64,000 nucleotides of DNA from Welwitschia mirabilis (taxonomy: Eukaryota; Gnetophyta; Gnetopsida; Welwitschiales). Numbering within the stretch: position 1 is the first letter of the stretch; every line of letters starts with the position of its first letter. The DNA is taken from positions 197,527,548-197,591,547 of the forward strand of contig JBOZIK010000001.1 of NCBI GenBank assembly GCA_051453625.1, read 5' to 3'. The notes beneath the pieces were generated by a model. It was not told the DNA's origin and searched no databases. It saw nothing but the letters and a program-made list of their open reading frames with translations. Shown here piece after piece: positions 13,801 through 25,000 of this stretch. A program made the translations under genes and the position numbers.

Positions 13801-14680
13801 ACTTTTCTCTCACCATGGGACAGAGCCTCTCTGAGTTCCTTATCACATTGCAATAGGAACATGAAGGGTAGATATTCCCATACTCTACCTGTAACTTGAT
13901 CACTCCATAGCTATGTAAAATCTCAAAGTTTTGAATATTTTTAATTAGTGTGAGTTTGACCCAAGCATAAAATCTTATGAGTACCATTTTGGTACCACTG
14001 ATTGTCATAGAATCAAGTTTTATCACTTCTACAAATTTGGACGCAAGATCACTGATGAACCCCTAATTCCATTGAACCCCTAATTCCATAGTGCCAGACT
14101 AAGGCCTCTCAATTTCATCCAAATTCGTAATTTTGAAAAATTTTATTGAAATCCTTTTCCAGCCGCCACTAGCCTAAAGTGAGACCCCTTGCCCTAGAGA
14201 ACCAAGGTTCCCTAGCCATGATGGAATTTAGAGCTTGTTTCGATTTAAAAATAAATAGGATCAAACCCTTTGCAAGAGAAATAACTTACACTGTATTTAC
14301 CCCTATTCACTTAATCACTATCCATTTGCTAATCACTTTTATATTTGGCCTCAGTCTAGTAGACATAAAAAAACGTACAAGACTAAATTTAAAGTGTTCT
14401 TCTATTGTCACATAATGTTCTAGGGCTGTTCAAATCTTAAACCTTCCATTTTCTTTGAAGAATTGCATAATAGAGGGCTCCATTGCCATGCCTCATATAG
14501 GATCCCTCTTCCCACTCCAGCTCATTCACCACTGTCTCTACCCTATGCTAAATCCTGAGCTTCCACAATTCCAACACCATCAAAACCTAATCTTGTTGTC
14601 TAACTTTTCCATCGCTAAAACCCATTTTGGTTCTGGTTCTTTCTCGTACAGTCCGGCTGCCCAAGCCTCTTGACCTCTAC
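10850..14680 (-). mobile_element. Degenerate L1-type LINE (non-LTR retrotransposon)
   Basis: Domains occur on the - strand in LINE order. ORF1 with a cysteine-rich knuckle-like segment (CSYCNVIRNSERLCP) lies at 13709-14026. Endonuclease-type fragments lie around 13000-13200 (GGVITMIRKNIEH). Reverse transcriptase pieces follow: DIRKAYDSVSSSFLTHVLR at 11630-11710, RQGNPLSLYLF near 11500-11530, and a catalytic-loop remnant FVDD at 11388-11399. A thumb-like segment lies near 10920-11000. Frames are broken throughout and the catalytic FADD reads FVDD, so the copy is dead. The 5' and 3' ends are approximate; no poly(A) tail or target duplication was located. Confidence 0.68.
13709..14026 (-). pseudogene. 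LINE ORF1 fragment with zinc-knuckle-like cysteines
   Basis: An open stretch of 105 codons. KLQVEYGNIYPSCSYC resembles the segment that precedes the knuckle in plant LINE ORF1 proteins (DUF4283 type), and a second cluster YRECRRKGHTSENYL follows. The spacing is degraded. It sits upstream of the endonuclease and RT pieces of the same LINE. Confidence 0.5.
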
Positions 14681-14986
14681 CCCTCATGTAGTAATGCCAT
14701 GTGCCACGTGTCTCTACCCCATGATACCCCTTCACGCCAAACCCTTTCAGCCCTCCCCTTGACCACTTCTTCTCCTTTGTGTGTCTTTCTTCTTTGCTTA
14801 AACCACATTGAAAAACTATGGTATGGATCGACATGACATTTTAAGTTGTAAGTTATAAGCAACTTAATTTTTTAAAAATGCAGGTCATTAGGAATAAATA
14901 TTTGAAATGGCATGACATTTCAACATGTTATTGAATTATCATTTGTTCTAAAAGGAAAGCCACAACAAACATTATCTTATCCAAAA

Positions 14987-15968
14987 CTACACAGGAATGC
15001 ACATGATCATATCCAAAACTATGCATTATACTACGGAAACTTCAAAATACTAGTTATTTAATGGGAAGTTCAAATAAAGATAAAAGTCTTTGTTATCCAT
15101 CTTGATATCTATCAACTTGTTTGACTTTTCTTGTTTATTATCATTGGTGACACACAATGCGCATGATCTTATCCAAAACTATGCATGATACCACGAAAAC
15201 TTTAGAATATCAGTTATTTGACAAGCAATTTAACTAAAGACAAAAGTTTCTGTAATTTGGCTTACTATCTATCAACTCCTTCGCCATTTATTGTTTATCA
15301 TCGTGGGTGACACACGATGCACATGATCTTATCTGAAACAACATATGATATAAGGAAAACTTTAGAATATTAGTTATTATAGGTGAGGCATGATGTACAA
15401 GATCTTATCCACAACTAAGCATGCTACCTCGAAAACTTCAAAATATTTTGGCCGAGTGGCCATACCTAGCCACTGATATGTCTAAGACAGTGTTATACCT
15501 AATTTTTAAATATATTTAAAAAGGTTTATACTTTAAAATTATATTTTTAATTAAAAAATAATTTATGAAACATTAAACTTAATTAATTCAGAAATGGTAA
15601 ACGTAATAAATATTAAAATGATAATTCTAAGTAATTTAAAAATGGTAAAGACTGATATATCTCGACCAACTTATATATATCCAATTATTTAACACTGTGG
15701 GGAGGCATAAGGTACATGATCTTATCCACAATTAAGCAGTTCAACTAAAGATGGAAGTCTTATCCGGTCTACTGTTAACTCCTTTGGCCTTTGTTGTTTA
15801 TCATAATGGGTGACGCAGGATGCACATAATCTCATCCAAAACTATGCATGAGACGGCGAAAACTTCAGAATACCAGTAATTTGCCTAGCAGTTCAACTAA
15901 AGATAAAAGTCTGTGGTATCCGGCCTAATATCTAGCAACTCCTTTGCCTTTTGTTGTTTATCATCGTG
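14987..15968 (+). repeat. Degenerate 160-bp tandem repeat array abutting the PhyH start
   Basis: Unit starts lie near 14987, 15146, 15306, 15382, 15700 and 15809. Three units are nearly full (159-160 bp) and three are shortened. Each unit has GGTGACACACGATGCACATGA, then ATCCAAAACTATGCATGA, GAAAACTT, AACTAAAGATAAAAGTCT and TTTGTTGTTTATCATCGTGG in this order, with variation. A 250-bp insert (15451-15699) splits unit 4 from unit 5. The last unit ends 29 bp before the ATG, so transcription or the 5' UTR must start within or very near repeat sequence. Confidence 0.85.
15451..15699. mobile_element. MITE-like AT-rich insert in the tandem array
   Basis: Interrupts the 160-bp repeat: the unit breaks off after 15450 and another resumes at about 15700. 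The interior is strongly AT-rich. Partial inverted ends are visible: ACAGTGTTATA at 15486 against the complement of TTAACACTGT near 15690, and TTGGCCGAG against CTCGACCAA. No clear target duplication was found. A TATATATA run at 15671-15680 could serve as a TATA element about 320 bp from the ATG, but this is a guess. Confidence 0.4.
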
Positions 15969-15996
15969 GTTGAAATCTCAGGGCCGATCGCTTAGA

Positions 15997-16083
15997 ATGG
16001 CAGACAGAAGGAAGGGTGATGACTACATCATCACTCCTGAAGAAATTGAATTTTATCACCAGAATGGTTACGTTCACCTCAAG
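15997..16083 (+). CDS. PhyH exon 1 (residues 1-29)
   Basis: Encodes the N-terminus with the PhyH-typical opening TPEEIEFYHQNGYVHLK, in which the helix before the first strand is recognisable. It ends in phase 0 at CTCAAG followed by the donor GTAATA. Codons upstream to 15913 stay open but contain no ATG; that part lies in the 160-bp repeat array, so an N-terminal extension would need a non-ATG start. Confidence 0.82.
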
Positions 16084-19000
16084 GTAATACGCACGTTATA
16101 GTGTTCTTCCAAAATTTCTTCCATTTCCAAGTTTATTTCCAAATATTTACTCTTTTATGTTAAGTTCCGTTGAATTTTGGTAGCTGCTGTTGGATTTTGC
16201 TTTTTCCGAGCCTAGATATATCGTGCAGTTGTTGCATTCGCGAGGATCGTGTTTTCGTGATCTGTGAACGCGAATGTAAGGTCATTTACCATTAAGACGA
16301 GAAAAGAAACTGGGACACCGCTCTGTTGCTTCTTTAGTAACATCAAAGCTTGTATTGCACTTCTATATCTACACACTTTTCCCTTAAGTGCACGCCTTCA
16401 CCCTAAAGAATCTCTATCTGTAAATTCAATCTTCTTTCTCTCTGAAGTCATTACAATGTTATGTTGATTGGGCAAATCCTTGCACAAACATGGATGTAAT
16501 CTTCCCAAGATTAGAGCAACTGAGATATTTGTCCATCCACAACTATACCACTACTATTTTAACTCATACTTAACGATTCACACATTAGTGAAGTTCAGAG
16601 ATTTAGTATCCAATGTATAGAACGAGGAGAAAAGGCTACCGAGTATTCAGTCAATGCCCTTGTGTAACATACCAAGGTACTATACTTCTGTTCACGGTGC
16701 TGTTCTAAAGTCAGTTGTAAATGACAGTTTATGAGCAAAGATATATTATACATAAACTAATAGCTTCCCAAGGTCAACTACCATAGTTTATTCTATTAAG
16801 TTCCCATACCTCATGGAAGTTTAATTATCATGTTAGCAGTTACACTTGACCACTACACCACGATGCCAAATCAGCTTTCAACAAAGTCTTCGAAAGACAA
16901 AACAACGGAAACAGTTCCCAGTCTCCAGATATATAACATCAGTTGGTTTCATAAATGATACATGGTTAAGCATGATAACATAATGATAAAATACCACTAT
17001 GATCATGAGATATATTATAAAACAAATGAGACTAGGGTCACACCACCAAACATACACATGCAAAACATAAAAGTACTTAGAGAATTAAAAGATGCAATTG
17101 AAAGGATTGAATTGAACACAGAATAAGATAATGACTGCTGAACAGCAAATATGATGCCCCTTTACACGCTTTTGAAGTTTCTTCCTGGCTTTATGCATTT
17201 CTAACTTTTCTGCTTCTTCTTGTTGCTATCCTTCAAAAGTCTGATCATCATTTCATCGAGATTTGGTTTTAATGATTCTGCCTCTTCCTTTTCCAGCCTG
17301 TTTTTTCCCTCTTTGTTAAGCTATATAGTTATTGAGACTTGAAATGATGCCTTTTTATAATTCTCTCTCTTTACTACTTTTGAATGACCTTGTTTCCTGA
17401 TTTCCTGCATACCTTTTTGTGTTTTATCTATAACCAATGTAGCCTTCAACCCCATCAATTGTCTCCATAATGATTTGTTCCTTGCTTTATTCAGATAATT
17501 ATTACATATTGATCTTTTTTGGGCGACATCAAGGCAAAAACGATTGCTGGAACTTGCTGATTACTTTGTGAGTAAGCCACTCACTAAGCTCATGAGAGCA
17601 ACTTACTCCCACTCAACACATTAGAGAAAAAATTCAAAACTTTCCAAAATTGAGAGGATTTTCACTTTTCACTTAACTATGTGCTTGACTTGTTGGTTAG
17701 ATGAGTTTGGGAATAATTAACTTGTAACAAGTGAAAGAGAAAACTAAGGGATTTAAATCATTAATGTTTCCCTTTCTTTTATCCCTCTGATTGCTCAAAT
17801 CATATAACACGTTTATAAAGTATGAAGCATAGTTCTTAGATTTTGATTTGCCACCAGCCTTGGGGGAACGTAGTTTGGCCTTGGTATTTGAACTTCATCA
17901 AACTCGGCAAAAGTGGTGCAAACATGGAAAGGCTAAAAGAGTTTACAATGGCATGCCTTTTCTGACATTGTAAGTACTTTTATGGCTTTAAACAGGTTAA
18001 TAAGCACTTCTATGCAATAGATAAGTGCTGCAAATACTACAGGCACAATTAATATGTGTGTGTTACATGTATACATAGGTTTTAGCTATTGTTCTCTTGT
18101 ATTTAAGAGTGAAAAAACATCAGATTAGTTAACAACTTTTGTAACACATGTCAAGTAGTGAAGTTAATAGGTTATTGTCTTATTGTAGTTTCTTTTGATT
18201 TTTTTAAAAAAATGTCTAATGCAGAAACAATAAATTGGCCTGGAGTACAGTATCCATGGACCAACCACCACTGGGCTGGGGGCAATATAGATGGAGGTGG
18301 AATGTTTTAGAAAGATGGTTGTTGAAGCAAAGATGAGGTCTAAAAGTTATTAGGATAATGAATTATTATTACAACAATGCTAGGGTATTTATAAAATCAA
18401 CATAGAAAATAGATTAACTGATTAAGAAACTTTTAAAAATGTATGATAAACCCTAAATTGCAGCATCTTGTATGATTCATATGACATCTTTTGTAAGTCC
18501 AAATAGATTAAAATAGAAAAACATTAAGAACTCATAAAGGTAGAAACCCATCGCCTACAAATGCACTTTCTTCCTCCAATGTCTACTGCTTCCAAAAACA
18601 TTAAGGACTTGACTTTTATATTAGTTCAGTCTTGACCTTCAGCAATATAGGTCATCATAATTTTTTTTAACCGATTCCAGAATTAAAATATACTTTTTCT
18701 AATTGTGATCTGTTGGGTCTTTCTTCCTTTTTGATATGATTCTGAGAGTCAACAACTCACTAGACTTGTCAAGTTTCATGAGTTCAGTGACTTTACAACT
18801 CCTAGACTTGTCTCGGCTAGCTTAATCACATAGATGCATTCAGCTCGGCAGACTCGCAACTCACCCAGACTCATTGCAAGTTTTGTGAGTTTGATGCTAC
18901 TAGCATGCAATCAAGGATCACTTTGGAATTGGAACTTTTTTCTACCCTAAATTTGTGATTAATATAAATGATGTGAATCAGAATAGAATTGTGATTCCCT

Positions 19001-22000
19001 AGGAATTGTGGTTCTAAACTTGGAGATCACTATTTGGACTAGAATTGTGATTCTTGCACTTGCTGTGATTTTGTGCTAACTGAAATTTTATAGGGCAAAA
19101 AGCTCTGAAGTTAGTTTTAAAAATTGATTTGCTGAGACGCTTGGACATTTTCTCAATTGTGAACTTGTCAGGAGGAGTAGAAGGTTCATTTTACAAAGAA
19201 ATCAAGAAAAACAACAAAGAAGAAAATAGAAAAAACAAGCGTTAACACATAAATTTATTCCCTTTGTAATGTTATGTTTGATTCTTATTTCCTTTAGATA
19301 TATATATACATATACATATGTTACTGTAGAAAATGATTTTTAAATTGTCGCCTTGGGATTTGGCATAGCCTTTTAAAGATTTTGTGGAGGTTAGCCGGTT
19401 CTTGTAATTAAAGGGAATAAGTCTAGAGTGTTCTAGAAGGTTCTACCCTCCATCTATTTAATCCCCTTGTAAGGACAAAATTTGGTTGGATGAGTGATTC
19501 TTGCAGAAAGAGGTTGGGAGCTGAAGGTTGAAGCTTTTTCTTCACTTGCCTATAAGTTTTTCTGTCCAATAAGAGCTCTGCACTACTTTCTTGTGAATGT
19601 TTACCTTGGCGTTTGAGGGTATTACTATGTAAGTCTCTCTATGTCTTTTTTGTCTGTATTTGTCTTTTTGCTGTCATTTCTTAACAGGGATCACAAGTTA
19701 GACTAGAATTGTGCTTCATGTGCTTCTTGTAATTTCATGCAAACTGAAATCTTATAGTGGAAGAACTCCAAAATTAGTTTCAAAAATTGATTCTTTGTGC
19801 TGATTGGACATTTTGACAATTGTGAGCTGATTGAACATTTTGACAATTGCGAAGTTGCGAAGAGAAGTAAAAGGTTCATGTTACAAATAAAACTAGAAAA
19901 ACAATAAATAAGAAAATAGCTGGAACAAGTATGAAAGCGTAAATTTACGTCTCCAATGCATAGGGGAAAGCCATGGACGATATGTAGACCTCTTGCTATC
20001 ACAAAACAATGCTAAGTATAATGTCACTCAAGCAAGTACATAGCATCTGAAAAAATGAATTGCATATCGTGCAACCCCAAACAAAGTTTTAAATACATTT
20101 TTGCAACCAAAGAACCCTAAAGATTATTTGGATTAGGTCCCTTTGTACAATTTTTAAATAAAACACCTCCTAAAGTGATTTTATAACTTAGACACCTACA
20201 AAATGTGGTCAACTTTAAAATATAACAAAAAGGTACTATTGGTACCAAATTTAAACACCCATTAGCCTAGGATCCTTCTCCTTTGAAGCTATCCCTTTCT
20301 TTCCCTCATTTGTCTCCATTTTGCACTTGCATTTCCCTCAGTCCTCTCCATCTTGTGCTTGCATTCCAGCCTCATCACCTCCCTGAGCTATCCCTCGTGC
20401 CCAAGACATGAATGAAGGGGGATCAGATTGACCTCTCACCTATTTTTCATGCCTAGGGTCTGGAAGATAGGACCATCTTGGCTAAATTCCATGCCTAGGG
20501 CATGGAAGAGGGTTCTGCAGCTCNNNNNNNNNNNNNNNNNNNNNNNNNNNNNNNNNNNNNNNNNNNNNNNNNNNNNNNNNNNNNNNNNNNNNNNNNNNNN
20601 NNNNNNNNNNNNNNNNNNNNNNNNNNNNNNNNNNNNNNNNNNNNNNNNNNNNNNNNNNNNNNNNNNNNNNNNNNNNNNNNNNNNNNNNNNNNNNNNNNNN
20701 NNNNNNNNNNNNNNNNNNNNNNNNNNNNNNNNNNNNNNNNNNNNNNNNNNNNNNNNNNNNNNNNNNNNNNNNNNNNNNNNNNNNNNNNNNNNNNNNNNNN
20801 NNNNNNNNNNNNNNNNNNNNNNNNNNNNNNNNNNNNNNNNNNNNNNNNNNNNNNNNNNNNNNNNNNNNNNNNNNNNNNNNNNNNNNNNNNNNNNNNNNNN
20901 NNNNNNNNNNNNNNNNNNNNNNNNNNNNNNNNNNNNNNNNNNNNNNNNNNNNNNNNNNNNNNNNNNNNNNNNNNNNNNNNNNNNNNNNNNNNNNNNNNNN
21001 NNNNNNNNNNNNNNNNNNNNNNNNNNNNNNNNNNNNNNNNNNNNNNNNNNNNNNNNNNNNNNNNNNNNNNNNNNNNNNNNNNNNNNNNNNNNNNNNNNNN
21101 NNNNNNNNNNNNNNNNNNNNNNNNNNNNNNNNNNNNNNNNNNNNNNNNNNNNNNNNNNNNNNNNNNNNNNNNNNNNNTAGTGTCGACTAGGTTAGGATCC
21201 ATTATGGCACTTCTCCTTTGTTCATCTGTCACCTTTACTCTTCAGTTAAACAAGTTTCCCTCCATGACCAAATTCCTCATCTGTGGGCCACACTTCATGT
21301 CTTTAGATTCCTAGACTCTCATAACTGTTGACTTTCATCACCTAGCTGATTTCCCTTTCCATTCCTCACCCTCTCCTTTCTTCCCTCATCTTTCCCAATC
21401 CCCCTCATCACCTTTCCATCTATCTCCCATGCTCGGGTGTGTAGCACAGGGTCCTTTGCCTCTTCTCCACTTGTCTTTCCATGCCTAGGTTGTGGAAGGC
21501 AAGGCCATCTCTTTGAATTCCATGCCTAGGCGTGGAAGATAGGTCTCCTTCCTCCTCCCTTGGCTTCTGCTTCCTCTAGAACCCGTCATAAGCCCTTTCA
21601 ACATCTGACAATTTCCTCCCTTAGTTGAGCTTCTCCTTAACAGTATAGGATTCACTTCCTCTTTCCCTTTTCTCTGAGTAGAGACCCCCTTCAAGGTTGA
21701 AGACCTTGTTCTTTTTCTGATTTCTCCCTTCCTCTTTCTCTTCTTTCTTTTCTCTTTNNNNNNNNNTCCACTATTTCCTCACCTCTTCCTCACCCCACCC
21801 TCAACTCGCTTCCATGCTTAGGTGATGGAAGACAAGGGCCTTCTTTGGACTTCCAAGTTCAAGGCATGCAAGACCCTTCTACCGCTCCATCATTTAGCTG
21901 CTATAGCCTTCTTGGATCTCTTCAGACTACTTTCGTGCTTCAACGAGCTTCATCTTAGACAAATATATTCTCTAGAGGTTTCTCTCCATTGATTCTAAGA

Positions 22001-25000
22001 AATTAAGAGCTCTTCTTTTCTCTCGTCCCCTTGTAGCAAAAGTTCCTTTTAAGACTAAAGACTCATCCTATGGCTTGAGAGACTACCCTTTCACCTCATC
22101 TCCTTCTCCTTTCCTCTTCCTCTCTTCGTCTCTCTTTTCCTCTCTCGTCCATCCATCCTTCCTTCTCTCACTAGCCTCTTACATGCATGAGTTGGGAAAT
22201 TGGCTTGTCTTCCATGCTCAAGGTCCTCTAGTCTTGTGTTTTGCCTCTAGCCTCCAAATCCCATTTGGCGTTCCTCCTTCGTTGAAGGTCTCCTTTGAGC
22301 CTTCTCTCCTTCGAACTTGTGTCCTCATCCTCCTTTGCTGGAGTTGACCTCCTTAGGACCTTGGTCTTTCCGTATTCCTTGAGTCATAATCTTCTCCCTC
22401 CTTACACTTGTTCCAGCTTTGTTTCTTTTCCCTCCTACCATCCCTTACAACCTTCTATTTCTTTGTTGTTATATCCAGAAGAGTCCCAAGGTTGCATCCT
22501 CTCCCATTCTTCCTTCCTAATTTCCTTTCATTTTTACTGTTCCCTAATAGAGTCTTGTTGTTTACTGCCTTGGGCAAAGACATCTCTTTGTCTCATTAGT
22601 TAGATGACAACATTAGTCTTCATTGATGATGGTCTTCTTAATTCAACCCTCTAGGCCCAATTTTCTCTTATATCTACTATGATGGAGTAGGCCATGAGTA
22701 GATTAGGTGCTTTCTCTTTCTTTATGCGGACCCTCTTGCCTTGGGATGATCCTTCCTTGAGTTCCACTCTTAGCTTCCGTTCATCAGGGGAGAGGTCTCT
22801 TCCTTTTCTCCCATCTTTCCCTTTATTTCTTCCTCTAGCACTAACAAAAGGAAGGGGAGAGTCTCTATATATGCTCTTCTTCTCATTTCGAAAAGAGGAG
22901 CAATTGTTCTACAACTAAGTTATATTTCTGAAACTGAATAAAATTTTGGTCTTTTCTTAAGCTTTAAAACTTACTGCCATAGCCACATTAGAGTTGACTA
23001 TGAGAAGGACCCTGTGGTAGGTACTGCTCTTTCCTTTAAGAGAGACAAGCATCCCTTGCAAGAGAAGAAGGGGGTCATCCTTAGGTTGCAACCTTCTTCC
23101 CTTCTTGGTGAAAAACCTGACCCCATCTTAGCCCTGGCAGGAGATCCTATCTCAAAACCTTTATTCCCTAAATCCCCTTAGACCTACTCCATTTCCCTAG
23201 TGTGGATACATTGGCATAATCTGAAGGGTATCTCCTTCCTTGCTAGCCCTGCATTCTTGCCCTATGCTCTTTTGTTGTTTTTATTAGCTTCCTACCTTTT
23301 GTGAGTTTTCACTAGGCTTGGCCCCTTGCATTATCCTGTGCCCTAATTACTTTGTACCTTGATGACTTCATTTTGGGTGTCTAATTTCTAGTTGCCCTCC
23401 TAAATAAGTTTAGGCCTCCTCCCTTTGGAAAGTAGACATTGTTGTCTCCTCCTTGCATAGGGAAGGGAATTTGCATTCATAAGCCCATAATGTGTGTTAT
23501 AACTATTGTGATTTGTTAAGTCCTGTCTAACTTAGAACTTCACTTAGGATCTTTGATGGAAACAATGACTCACTTATGGAAATTAGTTAATTGGTGAAGA
23601 ATACTAATATAAAGGAATGGGTACAATTAATGATTCATGAATAAGATTGTAAGGTCTACAATTTATGAGGCTTATTGAGGGTTCTGTATTGGAACTAGTA
23701 GATAACTCACTATAAGGAGCTTGACTTCATTTTGATCTAAAAAAGTTCACAGTTTGGGAGGTCATGAACTTGAGACTTGTTCATTGTTTGTAGAAGGGAA
23801 ACACTATGACTTCTAGTTATCTACCCTCCTACTAGGTTCATATAGTTTTCCTATGTCTAATTCCACGTGTTTTTCCATGCTTCTAGCTTTTGTTGGAGAA
23901 ATATGTTTCAATGATGAAATCATGACCCATGTAATCCAAATTTGGTCTATTCACCTATTCGGGACGTTTAGACTACTTAACTGGGATGTCCGGTAGTGTG
24001 TGCAGTTTTATTGNNNNNNNNNNNNNNNNNNNNNNNNNNNNNNNNNNNNNNNNNNNNNNNNNNNNNNNNNNNNNNNNNNNNNNNNNNNNNNNNNNNNNNN
24101 NNNNNNNNNNNNNTATGATTCTTTTACTTCTCTTGCATCATATTGTTTTTCAATAATGACAGAGGGGGAGAATAAGTTTCTAACGAGTAAACTCTCAAGT
24201 AACGTAAATCAAATGAACATTGTATTTGTGCTTAAATTTTTGCTTATCATTTGAAGTTGAATTATGGCTTATAATTAATTGTTTATCCTATTTATGGGCT
24301 TCTCAAATGTGAATTATTGAAGAGTACTTATTATCAGTTCTAGTTCATCTCGTGCTAAAAGTCTGCAAAGACCGTCTTCTGTTAAGGTATGTGTGTAGGT
24401 ATCTGTCAATTTAGGAGCATAAATGCAAGGGGAGTAATTAGCTATCCATCCACTAGGTTCCCTCAAAGCTTTGTCGCCATTAAAAAAGGGGATATTGTTA
24501 GAGAAACATGTTTCAATGATGAAATCACGACCCATGCAATCTGAATCTAGATTATTCACCTATTCAAGATGTTTGATCTACTTAATCCAGACATCCAGCT
24601 CTGTTTGTGAATCTATTGCATTGGAACATTCAATTTACTTAACTAGGACATCTAGCCCTGTGTACAGATGAGTTTTATGGAGACATCCTCGCTATTAAAC
24701 TAGGACATCTATCCATGTATGCAGCCATATTGAATTAGGACGTTCAGACTATGAAGTTAGGACATTTGGGATATCTCTCAGTTTTTAATAGCACTCTCAT
24801 TAAATTTGGGATGTTCAGGCGTTTAAAATGGGACGCTTGGTCAAGCAAACATTGGAGTCAAAATCTAACCGTTGTGGAGATTTCATTTAGCATTTCAACA
24901 AGCAAATGGTTGGGAAATTCCACTGGCACATCAACGGAGACTAAGAGCATGTTGAATGGAATCTTAACAACTAGTTTTTGGTTATCTGATATATGTAAAA

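Noticed and set aside
15913-15996. 28-codon in-frame extension upstream of the PhyH ATG
   Set aside because: It begins with GTG, contains no ATG and lies wholly in the 160-bp tandem repeat. The ATG at 15997 has good context and matches where PhyH homology begins.
22075-22918. Pyrimidine-rich + strand open frames (serine/leucine/proline-rich)
   Set aside because: They result from strongly C/T-biased composition and no domain or start context supports them. The same applies to 8857-9728.
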